Shown in pieces: positions 7,652-17,405 of a DNA stretch of 64,000 nucleotides. Every line of letters starts with the position of its first letter. The stretch's first letter is position 1. Made by a program: the position numbers and the translations under genes. Origin of the DNA: Streptomyces sp. Go-475 (GTDB taxonomy: Bacteria > Actinomycetota > Actinomycetes > Streptomycetales > Streptomycetaceae); the NCBI RefSeq assembly GCF_003330845.1, contig NZ_CP026121.1, positions 4,011,501-4,075,500 of the forward strand, in the 5' to 3' direction. The notes under the pieces are model-generated. The model was given only the letters and a program-made list of their open reading frames with translations. It made no database searches and was not told where the DNA came from.

Positions 7652-10600
7652 CCGTGGACGCGCGCTGCGCCTCGGTCAGTTCGCGCCGGACGTCGTCCGA
7701 TGTGAGAGCGGTGCCCCGGGCGCGCTCCGCGTCGCACCGGGCGGCGCCCAGGGCGGCGCGGGCCTCGGCGTCGATCCGCTCCGCCTGGGCTTGCTCCGGC
7801 ATGGGGCGCGGGCGGCCGGACCGCCAGTGGTCGGCGGCGCCGAGCAGCCGTGCCGCGCGCGGGAAGTCGCCGAGGGCGGCCAGCAGCCCCGCCCCGCCGT
7901 CCGCGACCGTGGCCCGGATCGTGTCCGAGCACCGCTTGTCGACGGCTTCCCGGAGGGCTCCGGTCAGTTTGGGCAGGGCTGTCTCCGGGCCCGCCTCGGT
8001 CGCCGTGATCACGGCGTCGACCAGCTGCAGCATCACCATGAACTGCGGGGGCGGTGTGCCGCGCCCGGTCTCCGCGCGCGCTGCCTCGCACAGGTCGCGC
8101 GCCCGGGCCGTGTGCCCCTCCTCGGACGCCATCTGGGCGCTCAGCAGCAGGACGAACGCCTTGGAGTCCGCCACGCCGTACCGGTCGGACGCGGCGCTCG
8201 CCTCGTCCAGCGCCGCCAGTGCGGCCGGCCGGTCACCCGCCCGGTAGGCGATCTCGGCGAGCCGGGCGATCAGGAACGGCGACTCGGCGTACGCGCCCAC
8301 CTCGTAGGCGAGCCGCAGCGCCTCCTCGTACTCGCCTTTGGCCTCCTCGAAACCGTTGCGCGCCATGGCCGCCTCGCCGGCCGCGCTGCACACCTGGGCC
8401 CGCAGCCAGCGATCCCCGACGCGGCGGCTGAGGATCCGCAGCTCCGCCAGGTCGTCGTCGACGCCGGCCAGGTCGCCGGGCGCGTCGACGACCATGTGGG
8501 TGCGGAACATCAGGGCGACGGCGGTCTCCCAGTCCCCGCCGTGGGCGCGGCAGTTGGCGACGGCCGAGTCCATGACGGCCCGGAGGTCGCCGTGCTCGGC
8601 CTGCTCACCCTGCTCGCCCTGGCCGGCCGCGAAGCTCCAGATCATGGGCCAGATGAGCCCCGGGAATCGGGCAGCCCGGGGTCCGCCCTCCGCGAAGAGC
8701 GTCCACACCCGCTCCACGTACGGCCGCCGCTGCTCCATGAACTCCTGCAGGGGCCCCGCTTCGGCCAGGAAGAACAGATGCTGCATGCGCAGATCCATCC
8801 GCAGGGAGTGCAGCGGATGCCCCGCCTCCCCGTCCGGCGCGGCGAGGAAATGGTCGACGGGGTCGGGCGGGCACGGCTCTCCCCCCGACGTCAGGCGGAC
8901 GCCGGTGTCGAGAGCCGCTCCCAGGCGCAGGATCCGCTCCAGCCACTCCACTCCCTCGTGCCGGTAGTTGCGCATCCACCAGAACCAGCCCATGGCCAGG
9001 GCGACGGCACCGGCCTCCGCCTCGTCCCCGGCGGTGAGGGCCCGGTCGAGGGCGGCGCGGATGTTGTCCAGCTCGGTCTCCAGGCGGGAGATCCAGGGCA
9101 GTTGCCCGGCGGAACGCAGCTGCGGTGCGGCCCGCTCGACCAGCACGCGCACCCACGCGCGGTGCCGCAGCTCGGCCCCGGCGCGCAGGGGCGGAACCTC
9201 GGCGGCGCGCTCGACGGCGTACTCGTGGATCGTCTCCAGCATGCGGTAGCGCATGCCGCCGGAGCCGTCCCGCGCGCAGGGGGCCGCCACGACCAGGGAC
9301 TTGTCGACGAGCGCCCCGAGCAGCTCGGCGGCGGGCCCGCCGCACACCGCCTCGGCCGCCGCGAGGTCCCAGCCGCCCGCGAACACCGACATCTCGCACA
9401 GCACTCTGCGCTCGGCCTCGTCGAGCAGGTCCCACGACCAGTCGACGACGGCGCGCAGGGTCTGCTGGCGGGGCAGGACCGTACGGCTCCCGGAGGTGAG
9501 GAGGCGGAAGCGGTCGTCGAGCCGGTCGGCGATCTGCCGGGGCGTGAGGAGCCGGAGCCGGGCGGCCGCCAGCTCGATGGCGAGCGGCAGGCCGTCCAGC
9601 CGGCGGCAGATCTCCGCGACCGCCTGCTCGTCGCCGAGCACGGCGTCCGCGTCGGGGCGGACGGCGGCGGCGCGCTCCGCGAACAGCCGGCGGGCGTGGT
9701 CCGGCCGCAGCGGCTCGACCGGCCGCACCACCTCCCCGGGCACGCCCAGGGGTTCCCTGCTGGTGGCGAGGATCGTCAGGCCCGGGCAGCGGGTCAGCAG
9801 GGTCTCGGCGAGGTGGGCGGCGGCGCCGATGACATGCTCGCAGTTGTCAAGGATCAGCAGTTGGCTGCGCGGGGCGCAGTACTCCACGAGCAGGGCGACG
9901 GGGTCGTCCTGCACGGCCGTGAGCTCGCTGGTCAACAGCACGGTCTCGCGCAGACCGAGCGCGCTGACCACCGCGCCCGGCACCGCCTCCGGCCGGTCGA
10001 GCGGGGCGAGCTCGGCCAGCCACGCCTGCGGAAGCCCGGCGGCTGCCTCCTCGGCGAGACGGGTCTTGCCAGAGCCGCCCGGTCCGGTGAGGGTGACGAG
10101 ACGGGCCCTGTGCAGATCGGAACGGATGGCGTCGATCTCGGGTTCCCGGCCGACGAAAGAGGTCAGCCGGGGACGGAGGTTGCCGGTGCGCTCGGGCGGA
10201 GCGGACGCGGGTCTCTCCTCCCGCGCGGCCGAACCGAGCAGTTCGGCGTGGAGGGCGCGCAGTTCGGGCCCCGGGTCGGTGCCGAGGCCCTCGGCGAGGG
10301 CGCGGCGGGCGGACTCGTACGCGGCGAGGGCGTCGGCCGCGCGGCCGGATTCGCGCAGGGCGCGCACCAGGAGGGCGTGCAGCGGTTCGTCGTAGGGGTG
10401 GACGGCGGTCAGTTCCCGCAGTTCCGGTACGACGTCCGGCGCGCGGCCGAGCCGCAGGCGGGCCTCGGCCCGGGCCCGGGTCGCCTCCAGCCGGGTCGCC
10501 TCCGGGCGGGTGGCGGCGGAGCGGTCGGGGAGGTCGGCGAGGGCGGGGCCGCGCCACAGGGCGAGGGCGGCGTCGAGGTGCCGTCCCGCCCGGGCGGGGT

Positions 10601-10943
10601 CGCCGTCGGCGAGGGCGCCGGTGCCCTGCCGGACGAGCCGTTCGAAGACGAAGAGGTCGATGTCCTCCTGAGTGGCCGCGAGTCGGTAGCCGCCGGTCTC
10701 GGAGACCACGGCATCCTTCCCGAGGGCCCGCCGGAGCCGGCCGACCAGGGCCTGGAGGGCGGCGGGGGCGTCCTGGGGCGGGTCGTCGGCCCAGACCTCG
10801 TCGATCAGGGTCGTGGGAGTGGTGAGCCGGGACGGGCGCAGGGCGAGGGCGGTCAGCAGGGCGCGGAGGCGGGGGCCGCCGAGGGGTACGGCGTCGCCGT
10901 GCTCGTCGCGTGCCTCGGTGATGCCCAGGATTCTGTACCGCAC
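7638..10943 (-). CDS. SARP/AfsR-type transcriptional regulator with BTAD, NB-ARC and TPR regions
   Basis: An 1101-residue large SARP-family regulator. An OmpR-type winged helix (about 1-92), with PLGGPRLRALLTALAL and LGKDAVVSETGGYRL, precedes a bacterial transcriptional activation domain (about 97-240, DLFVFERLVRQG through LGTDPGPELRALHAEL). A STAND-type NTPase follows, with P-loop GPGGSGKT at 287-294 and the B motif LLILDNCEHV. The rest is a long TPR-rich C-terminus. Such proteins bind direct repeats at promoters of antibiotic or developmental genes, and NTP binding gates oligomerisation. The frame is open much further upstream, but the OmpR domain begins at GTG 10943, which is taken as the start. 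No biosynthetic cluster adjoins it, so it is probably a pleiotropic regulator. It converges on and slightly overlaps the sigma-fusion gene. Confidence 0.85.
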   Translation of the reverse strand: MRYRILGITEARDEHGDAVPLGGPRLRALLTALALRPSRLTTPTTLIDEVWADDPPQDAPAALQALVGRLRRALGKDAVVSETGGYRLAATQEDIDLFVFERLVRQGTGALADGDPARAGRHLDAALALWRGPALADLPDRSAATRPEATRLEATRARAEARLRLGRAPDVVPELRELTAVHPYDEPLHALLVRALRESGRAADALAAYESARRALAEGLGTDPGPELRALHAELLGSAAREERPASAPPERTGNLRPRLTSFVGREPEIDAIRSDLHRARLVTLTGPGGSGKTRLAEEAAAGLPQAWLAELAPLDRPEAVPGAVVSALGLRETVLLTSELTAVQDDPVALLVEYCAPRSQLLILDNCEHVIGAAAHLAETLLTRCPGLTILATSREPLGVPGEVVRPVEPLRPDHARRLFAERAAAVRPDADAVLGDEQAVAEICRRLDGLPLAIELAAARLRLLTPRQIADRLDDRFRLLTSGSRTVLPRQQTLRAVVDWSWDLLDEAERRVLCEMSVFAGGWDLAAAEAVCGGPAAELLGALVDKSLVVAAPCARDGSGGMRYRMLETIHEYAVERAAEVPPLRAGAELRHRAWVRVLVERAAPQLRSAGQLPWISRLETELDNIRAALDRALTAGDEAEAGAVALAMGWFWWMRNYRHEGVEWLERILRLGAALDTGVRLTSGGEPCPPDPVDHFLAAPDGEAGHPLHSLRMDLRMQHLFFLAEAGPLQEFMEQRRPYVERVWTLFAEGGPRAARFPGLIWPMIWSFAAGQGEQGEQAEHGDLRAVMDSAVANCRAHGGDWETAVALMFRTHMVVDAPGDLAGVDDDLAELRILSRRVGDRWLRAQVCSAAGEAAMARNGFEEAKGEYEEALRLAYEVGAYAESPFLIARLAEIAYRAGDRPAALAALDEASAASDRYGVADSKAFVLLLSAQMASEEGHTARARDLCEAARAETGRGTPPPQFMVMLQLVDAVITATEAGPETALPKLTGALREAVDKRCSDTIRATVADGGAGLLAALGDFPRAARLLGAADHWRSGRPRPMPEQAQAERIDAEARAALGAARCDAERARGTALTSDDVRRELTEAQRASTASRR

Positions 10944-11091
10944 GGGGTCATTGTGTCCGGGGTGGGGGCGAGGCTCGGAGGGTTTTCGGTGCGGGGCGTT
11001 TCCGCGGGCGGTTGCGAAGGGGCCCGGTGCGGGTTCGGTGCCCGGCGTTGTGCTTGAGGCCGGGTGGGTCCGCAGCCCGGCGCAGCGGGGT

Positions 11092-11136
11092 GCCTCCCCC
11101 AAGCTCTCGGCTTCGCTCGAGCAGGGGGGACCCCCA
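11092..11136. repeat. Streptomyces dispersed hairpin repeat
   Basis: An imperfect hairpin. TCCCCC is followed by AAGCTCTCGGCTTCGCTCGAGC and closed by AGGGGGGA. From general familiarity this motif recurs in intergenic regions of many Streptomyces genomes. It sits in the 518-bp spacer between the SARP start (10943) and the asparagine-synthase-like stop (11462). It appears to interrupt sequence otherwise related to the second repeat copy near 17.2 kb. Confidence 0.6.
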
Positions 11137-11227
11137 CGCCCACCCGTGCCACCCTTAGCGGCACGATCGCCCGCAGCTGAAGCGGACCGGTGGCCCGCCC
11201 CCGCGCGCCCGCAGCCGCCGTCGTACG

Positions 11228-11377
11228 CAAGGGGGCGTGTCGGGGGGTCCCCCCGCAGCGGTTGGCGCGTCAACGCCAGTCAGTCGGCAGGCAAGTCGAT
11301 CGCGCCGTTCCGAGGACGGACACCCCCCGGCGCGGCCCCGACCCACAACCCGGCGGCAGGCGCACGCACGCGCACCC
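11228..11377. repeat. intergenic structured repeat, copy A
   Basis: About 150 bp nearly identical to 17230-17377 in the same orientation. The shared core includes CAGCGGTTGGCGCGTCAACG and later CGAGGACGGACACCCCCCGG. The terminal arms are partly complementary: GTGTCGGGGGG faces ACACCCCCCGG. The inner segments CGGTTGGCGCG and CGCGCCGTTCCG also pair, suggesting a long folded RNA or a MITE-like element. No coding sequence is seen in 10944-11461. Confidence 0.7.
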
Positions 11378-11461
11378 CCACTCCACCCGACCCACCACCC
11401 GGCGCAGGCGAAGACGCGCACCCCCACCGAAGCAGCCACGGGCCGCCGCAGGCACCCCGGC

Positions 11462-13570
11462 TCAACCGCCGGAGGCAGACGCCCCCAACGCCCCCCGCTG
11501 CGGGGCGATCCCCGCCGGTACCGCTCGCTGCCGGGCCGGCGTCCCGGTCCAGCACGTGCCGCGGCGGGCCAGCAGGCGGCGGAGCCACACTTCAAGGGAG
11601 ACCAGGTCGGCGAGGCCGTCCAGAGGGAGGGGCTCGCCCGCCGCCGCGCCCCGCAGGGCCTTGCGGACCACCCGGGCCTCGACCAGCCCGGCCTCCGCCA
11701 GCAGCGGCGTGTCGAAGAGCGCGACCAGCGGGTCCGCCGCCACCCGCAGCCCCGTACGCGCCGCGGCCGCAGCCGTCGCCTGGGTCGGCGCGCCCCACCC
11801 CGTGGGCAACTCCCGCACCCCGGCCCCTTCCAGCACCGTCCGCAGGATCGCCGCCCGCGCCCCCGGCCGCACCCGCAACGCCTCGGGCAGTGCCCGGGCA
11901 GCCCGTACGACCTGGTTGTCGAGGAACGGCGCGTGCAGCCGCTGGAAGCGGACCTCCGCGGCCTGTTCCAGCACCCGCAGGTCCGCCGCGTGCCGCGCCA
12001 GCGTCGCCCGCGCGCGGAAGTCACCCGGCCGCTGCCCCGGGCCCACCAACTCCGACCGGTGCGTCGACGCCTGAAGGCGAACCGATACTTCGGCGAGCGC
12101 CTCACCGGTCAGCCAGCGCGCCGCCGGCCCGGGTCTGCCCCAGGTCAGCGCGGCGAGCGAGGCCTCCACCGCCCCGTCGGGCGCGTCGAGGCCACCGTCC
12201 GACCGGTGGTCGAGCAGCCGCTCGGCCAGGGACTCCAGCCCCGCCCGGTACGGCGTACGGGACAGCCGCCGAGCCGCCGCGTACACGCGCGCGGGGACCA
12301 GCACCGACCCGTCCGCCTTGGCCAGCGCGGCGACCGGCCGCAAGAGATGGCGCCGCTTGCGGTCCATCAGCAGGTCGGCCAGCCGCGCGGGATGGGCGTC
12401 CAGGACCTGACGCGCGCCGTACCCGGTGAAGTGGTCCGCGCTGCCGGCCGCCAGCCGCGCGCGGTGCCGGGCCGCCGACACCAGGGACGGCCCGGGCTCG
12501 TCGGTCAGCGGGACGTCCAGGTCGGTGTACGGCAGGGTCTCCTCGCCACCGGCCACGACCACGTGGTGCAGCCGCGGGTTCGCCGCCAGCGCCCCGGCCC
12601 GCTCCAGCTCGGCCTCGCGCCCCGCGACGGCGAGGTCGTTGAACGTGACGGCCAGCAGCCGCTCCCCCGCGCCCGTGCCGTGCCCCAGCACGGTGCCCGG
12701 CATCCCGGGCAGCCCCGCGGCCAGCAGCGCCAGTGTCCCGGAGGCCGGTCCGCCGGACAGGTCCGCCCCGATCCCCGGCACCGGCATCCCGCGCGCGGCC
12801 CGCCGCTCGGCGGGTCCCATGCCGGGCACGGGCCCGGGGTCGATGTCCGCCCCGGGAACGTGCCGCGGCGCGGACAGCCGCGTCCGTACCGCCTCCACGA
12901 GGGCGTCGCGCACGGCGTCGACCGCGCTGTCGGGATCGGCCGGCGGAGCGGCGACCGCCAGCGAGGCGACGGGCTCGTACCCGGCGACCTCCCGCGCCCC
13001 GGCGCGCAGGATGAGGGCATGCCCCGGCGGAATGCGCTTCACGCCGTCGTACGGCGTGGAGTCGTGGAGCGCGGCGGGCACGTCAGGGGCGGCCAGCAGC
13101 GCGGCGAGGTGCCCGAAGTCGAGGTTGGCCTCGATGAGGTCGGCCAGCGGCAGCGCGGCCGTCGCGTACGCCGTGCCGCCGGCCCAGGGTGTGTAGAACA
13201 CCGGCCGCGCGCCCGCGAGATCACCGCAGACGGTGATCCTCCTGCCGACCTGCACGATCGCGGTGTAGCTCCCGGACCAGGCGGTCAGATGCCGAAGTGC
13301 CCCGCCGCGCGCGGCGAACAGGGCGACGCGCAGCTGCTCGTCGGTGGCGCCGCAGATGCCGAGGACGGCGATCCGGGTGCGGTCGTCGGCCGCGACGACG
13401 CGCACCTCGTCGGGGCGCCAGTCGCCGACGGCCCACAGCGGATCGGGGTCGCCCCACAGGAGTTGGGAACCCACCGGGTGCAGGGTCTCACCGTCGTGCC
13501 CGGTGGCCCCCGCCGAACCGGCAGCGACGGCTCCCGCGGCGGTGCTGCTCCATCCCACCAACCACCGCAT
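11462..13570 (-). CDS. asparagine synthase-like protein lacking the glutaminase cysteine
   Basis: A 702-residue protein of the asparagine synthetase/lasso-cyclase fold. The N-terminal third resembles the class II amidotransferase (Ntn) domain but starts MRWLVGW and not Met-Cys, so the catalytic Cys1 for glutamine hydrolysis is absent. The central PP-loop is GADLSGGPASGTLALL, a variant of SGGxDS, and is followed by an AsnB-like synthase domain with FTGYGARQVLD. AMP-forming amidation without glutamine, as in beta-lactam synthetase or lasso cyclases, is possible, and the real substrate is unknown. ATG 13570 has a good GGAGG six bases upstream. It is divergent from the sporulation-associated gene and corresponds by position to SCO4115 of S. 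coelicolor. Confidence 0.75.
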   Translation of the reverse strand: MRWLVGWSSTAAGAVAAGSAGATGHDGETLHPVGSQLLWGDPDPLWAVGDWRPDEVRVVAADDRTRIAVLGICGATDEQLRVALFAARGGALRHLTAWSGSYTAIVQVGRRITVCGDLAGARPVFYTPWAGGTAYATAALPLADLIEANLDFGHLAALLAAPDVPAALHDSTPYDGVKRIPPGHALILRAGAREVAGYEPVASLAVAAPPADPDSAVDAVRDALVEAVRTRLSAPRHVPGADIDPGPVPGMGPAERRAARGMPVPGIGADLSGGPASGTLALLAAGLPGMPGTVLGHGTGAGERLLAVTFNDLAVAGREAELERAGALAANPRLHHVVVAGGEETLPYTDLDVPLTDEPGPSLVSAARHRARLAAGSADHFTGYGARQVLDAHPARLADLLMDRKRRHLLRPVAALAKADGSVLVPARVYAAARRLSRTPYRAGLESLAERLLDHRSDGGLDAPDGAVEASLAALTWGRPGPAARWLTGEALAEVSVRLQASTHRSELVGPGQRPGDFRARATLARHAADLRVLEQAAEVRFQRLHAPFLDNQVVRAARALPEALRVRPGARAAILRTVLEGAGVRELPTGWGAPTQATAAAAARTGLRVAADPLVALFDTPLLAEAGLVEARVVRKALRGAAAGEPLPLDGLADLVSLEVWLRRLLARRGTCWTGTPARQRAVPAGIAPQRGALGASASGG

Positions 13571-14434
13571 CGCCGCCTCCACAGGCTGTGGACAACCAGT
13601 GCACCGTACGAACCGGTTCACCATGCTGCCATGAAGGAAGCGCTCCAGAGGGTGCCCGCGCCGCTTGCGCTCCGCCGAATGCGCCCCGGCGGAGCCGCCC
13701 ACGCCGCCCGGAACGCCCCGAACTCCCGTACGCCACACGACGGGCGGGGCTCGACCGCCGCACGACGGGCGGGCTCGACGAGACGCAACGAGAGGCGGAG
13801 AGGAAGAGCGCGGAGAGGGACGACGACCGGCACGGACAGCCCGGTCGCGTGCCGGCACCGCTACGCGACCATCCGGCCACGAGACAAGCCCCGCCAGCGA
13901 CACGTCACCAGTACGACTGCGACGCGAATGCGCCCCCTATATGCGCCCCAAACACGCCGGACGCGCCCTCAACGACCGTGGTCGGAGCCCTGATACCCCG
14001 CGAACGACGGGGTCGATTTTCGGCCAAATCGCCGATACGCGAGCAGCCTCGAACACGCTCCGTACAGGCTCGGTGCCGCGTCGCCCGGTCGCGTAGTCCG
14101 GGAGACGAGGCGCGCCTCCCGGACCGTTCCGCCGCCCGCGGGGATGGAGGCGGCGGTGTCCCCCAGCCCACTGGATCCAGTACAGCGGGCCGACCCACGC
14201 AAGGACCATGGAACCGCTCCCGCGATGGCCGGAGAAGAGCGCACGGACAGGCGCACGGCCACACAGTGGGAGCACGCCGCAACAGGCTGTATCTGAACCG
14301 CACTTCAGTGCGGACCACAATCCCGCCAACCGGAACAATGCCCCTTAACGCTTGGGATGCGGCGAACTACGCTGGGTTTACGAATGCCGCGTGGTTATGC
14401 CAGCGCGGCAGCCGTCTGTGTCGAGGGGTGGCGC
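13571..14434. other. 864-bp divergent intergenic region without a supported gene
   Basis: This region separates the asparagine-synthase-like gene (minus) and the sporulation-associated gene (plus). Open frames exist on both strands, but their residue composition (Arg/Pro/Ala strings, no domains) is that of shadow ORFs. A perfect 7-bp-arm palindrome CCGCACTTCAGTGCGG lies at about 14299-14314, just upstream of the sporulation gene. A lower-GC stretch near 14010-14040 (TTTTCGGCCAAATCG) may be promoter sequence. Confidence 0.5.
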
Positions 14435-15859
14435 ATGTCCAGGGAGCAACGCGGGCCGAACGAAAAACTCGGCGCCGTTCTCGCCCTCGCGGGAATCAGC
14501 AACGCAGGCCTCGCGCGGCGCGTCAACGATCTTGGCGCTCAGCGAGGACTGACGCTTCGCTACGACAAGACGTCGGTGGCGCGCTGGGTGTCGAAGGGCA
14601 TGGTGCCGCAGGGTGCGGCGCCGCACCTCATCGCCGCCGCCATCGGCCAGAAGCTCGGCCGCCCGGTGCCGCTCCACGAGATCGGCCTGGCGGACGCCGA
14701 CCCCGCGCCCGAAGTCGGTCTCGCCTTCCCGCGGGACGTCGGCCAGGCGGTGAAGTCCGCGACGGAGCTGTACCGCCTCGACCTCGCGGGCCGGCGCGCC
14801 GGCTCCGGCGGCATCTGGCAGTCGCTCGCCGGATCGTTCGCGGTGAGCGCGTACGCGACGCCCGCCTCGCGATGGCTGATAACCCCGGCCGACAGTTCGG
14901 TCGCGCGTGACGTGGGCCCCGGTGAGGGCTCCGGCGCACCGCTCAAAGTCGGCCACAGCGATGTGCAGAAGCTGCGGGAGGCCGCCGAGGACGCGCGGCG
15001 CTGGGACTCCAAGTACGGCGGCGGCGACTGGCGTTCGTCGATGGTCCCCGAGTGCTTAAGGGTGGAGGCCGCCCCGCTCCTGCTCGGCTCCTACTCCGAC
15101 GAGGTCGGCCGGGCCCTCTTCGGCGCCTCCGCCGAACTCACCCGGCTCGCCGGCTGGATGGCCTTCGACACGGGCCAGCAGGAAGCGGCCCAGCGCTACT
15201 ACATCCAGGCCCTGCGCCTGGCCCGGGCGGCGGCGGACGTCCCCCTCGGGGGCTACGTCCTGGCCTCCATGTCCCTCCAGGCCACCTACCGCGGCTTCGG
15301 CGACGAGGGCGTGGACCTCGCCCAGGCCGCCCTGGAACGCAACCGCGGACTGGCGACGGCCCGCACCATGAGCTTCTTCCGCCTCGTCGAGGCCCGGGCA
15401 CACGCGCGTGCGGGCGACGCCCAGGCGGCCGGCGGCGCCCTCAAGGCCGCCGAGAGCTGGCTGGAGCGGGCCCGCCCCGGCGACCACGACCCGAGCTGGC
15501 TCGGCTTCTACTCCTACGACCGCTTCTGCGCCGACGCGGCCGAGTGCTACCGCGACCTCAAAGCCCCCCGCCAGGTCCGCCGCTTCACGGAGCAGGCCCT
15601 GTCGAAGCCGACGGAGGAGTTCGTCCGCTCGCACGGCCTGCGCCTGGTCGTGTCGGCCGTGGCCGAACTGGAGTCGGGCAACCTGGACGCGGCGTGCGAG
15701 CAGGGGGTGCGGGCGGTGGAGGTCGCCGGGCGCATCTCGTCGGCCCGTACGACCGAGTACGTGAAGGACCTCCTGCACCGGCTGGAGCCGTACGGGGACG
15801 AGCCCCGGGTGGTGGAGCTCCGCGAGCGCGCGAGGCCGCTGCTGATGGCCCCTGCCTGA
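14435..15859 (+). CDS. sporulation-associated protein (HTH plus TPR-like regulator)
   Basis: A 474-residue protein resembling the Streptomyces sporulation-associated family, whose S. coelicolor member here is SCO4114. The N-terminus (about 8-75, [20 protein letters not shown] then [14 protein letters not shown]) is helix-turn-helix-like. It reads as a degenerate Cro/XRE fold with arginines in the recognition helix. The remainder is a helical repeat region with TPR-like pairs, for example [22 protein letters not shown] and [23 protein letters not shown]. The family is related to NsdA-like negative regulators of differentiation. ATG 14435 follows GAGGGGTGG and starts the conserved [13 protein letters not shown] motif. 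LhgO lies 84 bp downstream. Confidence 0.75.
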   Translation: MSREQRGPNEKLGAVLALAGISNAGLARRVNDLGAQRGLTLRYDKTSVARWVSKGMVPQGAAPHLIAAAIGQKLGRPVPLHEIGLADADPAPEVGLAFPRDVGQAVKSATELYRLDLAGRRAGSGGIWQSLAGSFAVSAYATPASRWLITPADSSVARDVGPGEGSGAPLKVGHSDVQKLREAAEDARRWDSKYGGGDWRSSMVPECLRVEAAPLLLGSYSDEVGRALFGASAELTRLAGWMAFDTGQQEAAQRYYIQALRLARAAADVPLGGYVLASMSLQATYRGFGDEGVDLAQAALERNRGLATARTMSFFRLVEARAHARAGDAQAAGGALKAAESWLERARPGDHDPSWLGFYSYDRFCADAAECYRDLKAPRQVRRFTEQALSKPTEEFVRSHGLRLVVSAVAELESGNLDAACEQGVRAVEVAGRISSARTTEYVKDLLHRLEPYGDEPRVVELRERARPLLMAPA

Positions 15860-15943
15860 GCATGTACCTGCCTACTGCCTCTCACCGCGTTTGAAGGCGC
15901 TGTCAGTGGCGCAGTGCACTATCGGTAGTGGGAGGTGGTGCGG

Positions 15944-17140
15944 GTGCGGACCGCATACGACTGTGACGTGCTGGTGATCGGCGGCGGGATCGTCGGCCTG
16001 TCGACGGCGTACGCGATCACCCGCGCCGCACCGGGCACACGTGTCACCGTCCTGGAGAAGGAACCGGGCCCGGCCCGGCACCAGACCGGACGCAACAGCG
16101 GCGTCATCCACAGCGGCATCTACTACCGCCCCGGCTCCCTCAAGGCGCGCTACGCGGTGCGGGGCGCCGCCGAGATGGTCAAGTTCTGCGCCGAGTACGG
16201 CATCCCGCACGCGGTCACCGGCAAGCTGATCGTCGCGACCGACCGGGCCGAGCTGCCCCGGCTGCACGCGCTCGTGCAGCGCGGCCGGGAGAACGGCATT
16301 CCGGTGCGGGAGCTGGGCGCGCCCCAGATCGCGGAGTACGAGCCGGAGGTGCGGGGCCTCGCCGCGATACACGTCGGCACGACCGGCATCTGCGACTTCG
16401 TCGCGGTCGCGCGTCAGCTGGCGCACGGCTCGGGGGCGGAGATCCGGTACGGCACGCGGGTCGTCCGCGTCGACCGCCGCCCCGAGCGGGGGGTCGCGGT
16501 GCTCACGGCGGCGGGGGACGTCGTACGCGGGCGGGTCATGGTGAACTGCGCGGGCCTGCACTGCGACGAGATCGCCCGGCTGACCGGGGACGAGCCGGAG
16601 GTGCGGATCGTGCCGTTCCGGGGCGAGTACTACGAGCTGGCCCGGCCGGAGCTGGTCCGGGGGCTGGTGTACCCCGTCCCCGACCCGGCGTTCCCCTTCC
16701 TCGGGGTGCACCTCACCCGCGGGATCGACGGCGGTGTCCACATCGGTCCCAACGCGGTGCCGGCGCTGGCCCGCGAGGGGTACGGGTGGGGCACGGTCCG
16801 CTGGCGCGAGCTGGGGTCGACGCTGACCTGGCCCGGTTCCTGGCACATCGCCCGCCGGCACTGGCGGTACGGGGCGGGTGAGCTGCGCCGGTCGCTGTCC
16901 AAGGCGGCGTTCACGGAGGCGGTGCGCAGACTGCTGCCCGGGGTGTCCGAGGACGACCTCGTGCCGACGGCGGCGGGTGTGCGGGCCCAGGCGGTACTGC
17001 GTGACGGCACGCTGGTGGACGACTTCCTGATCCGCGAGGGCCCCCGCACGGTCCACGTACTGAACGCTCCGTCCCCTGCGGCCACGGCGTCCTTGCCGAT
17101 CGGCAGGGAGGTGGCACGCAGGGCGTTGAGCGCGCTGTGA
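15944..17140 (+). CDS. lhgO: L-2-hydroxyglutarate oxidase-like FAD oxidoreductase
   Basis: A 398-residue DAO-superfamily flavoprotein. It has an N-terminal FAD Rossmann motif (DVLVIGGGIVGLSTAYAI), the family signature HQTGRNSGVIHSGIYY, the mid-protein RIVPFRGEYYELARP and GGVHIGPNAVPAL, and the C-terminal segment HVLNAPSPAATASLPIG. These are characteristic of LhgO (YgaF), which oxidises L-2-hydroxyglutarate to 2-oxoglutarate and feeds electrons to quinone. GTG 15944 sits eight bases after GGAGG (15931-15935). Earlier GTG codons overlap that site. Sequence identity to LhgO is judged by eye, and a related glycerol-3-phosphate or D-amino-acid oxidase is less likely. Confidence 0.82.
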   Translation: MRTAYDCDVLVIGGGIVGLSTAYAITRAAPGTRVTVLEKEPGPARHQTGRNSGVIHSGIYYRPGSLKARYAVRGAAEMVKFCAEYGIPHAVTGKLIVATDRAELPRLHALVQRGRENGIPVRELGAPQIAEYEPEVRGLAAIHVGTTGICDFVAVARQLAHGSGAEIRYGTRVVRVDRRPERGVAVLTAAGDVVRGRVMVNCAGLHCDEIARLTGDEPEVRIVPFRGEYYELARPELVRGLVYPVPDPAFPFLGVHLTRGIDGGVHIGPNAVPALAREGYGWGTVRWRELGSTLTWPGSWHIARRHWRYGAGELRRSLSKAAFTEAVRRLLPGVSEDDLVPTAAGVRAQAVLRDGTLVDDFLIREGPRTVHVLNAPSPAATASLPIGREVARRALSAL

Positions 17141-17229
17141 GTGTGCCGGGCACTCGGCGTTGGCGCTGGGGCCGGGTGGGCCCGCAGCTGGGTGAGTCCA
17201 CGACGCGCCCGCACTCGCCGGACGACGCA

Positions 17230-17377
17230 AGGGGACGTGTCGGGGGTGTCCGCCCGCAGCGGTTGGCGCGTCAACGCCAGTCAGTCGGTCAGTGGGTCCA
17301 TCGCGCCGTTCCGAGGACGGACACCCCCCGGCGCGGCCCCGACCCACCACCCGGCGTCACGCGCTACGCGCACCCCC
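17230..17377. repeat. intergenic structured repeat, copy B
   Basis: The second copy of the 150-bp element (see 11228-11377), here between lhgO and trmB. The complementary arms are better preserved than in copy A: GTCGGGGGTGTCCG near 17245 faces CGGACACCCCCCGGC near 17320. The inner CGGTTGGCGCG/CGCGCCGTTCCG pair is also kept. The trmB start lies about 30 bp downstream, so the repeat could form part of the trmB leader. Confidence 0.7.
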
Positions 17378-17405
17378 ACGCACCGGCCGTAAAATCGACC
17401 TCACT

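Noticed and set aside
8605..9435. Long plus- and minus-strand open frames inside the SARP gene (and similar frames inside hrpA, the DEAD-box helicase and traB)
   Set aside because: They follow the GC-rich third-position bias, are dominated by Arg/Gly/Pro/Ala strings and carry no domain. They are antisense or out-of-frame shadows.
11141..11227. Possible lasso-peptide precursor next to the asparagine-synthase-like gene
   Set aside because: No short gene with a leader, core Gly/Asp ring and ribosome-binding site could be found on either strand near 10944-11461 or 13571-14434.
13571..13903. N-terminal extension of the asparagine-synthase-like gene by 111 codons
   Set aside because: The extension is Arg/Pro-rich and lacks domain features. 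ATG 13570 has a good ribosome-binding site.
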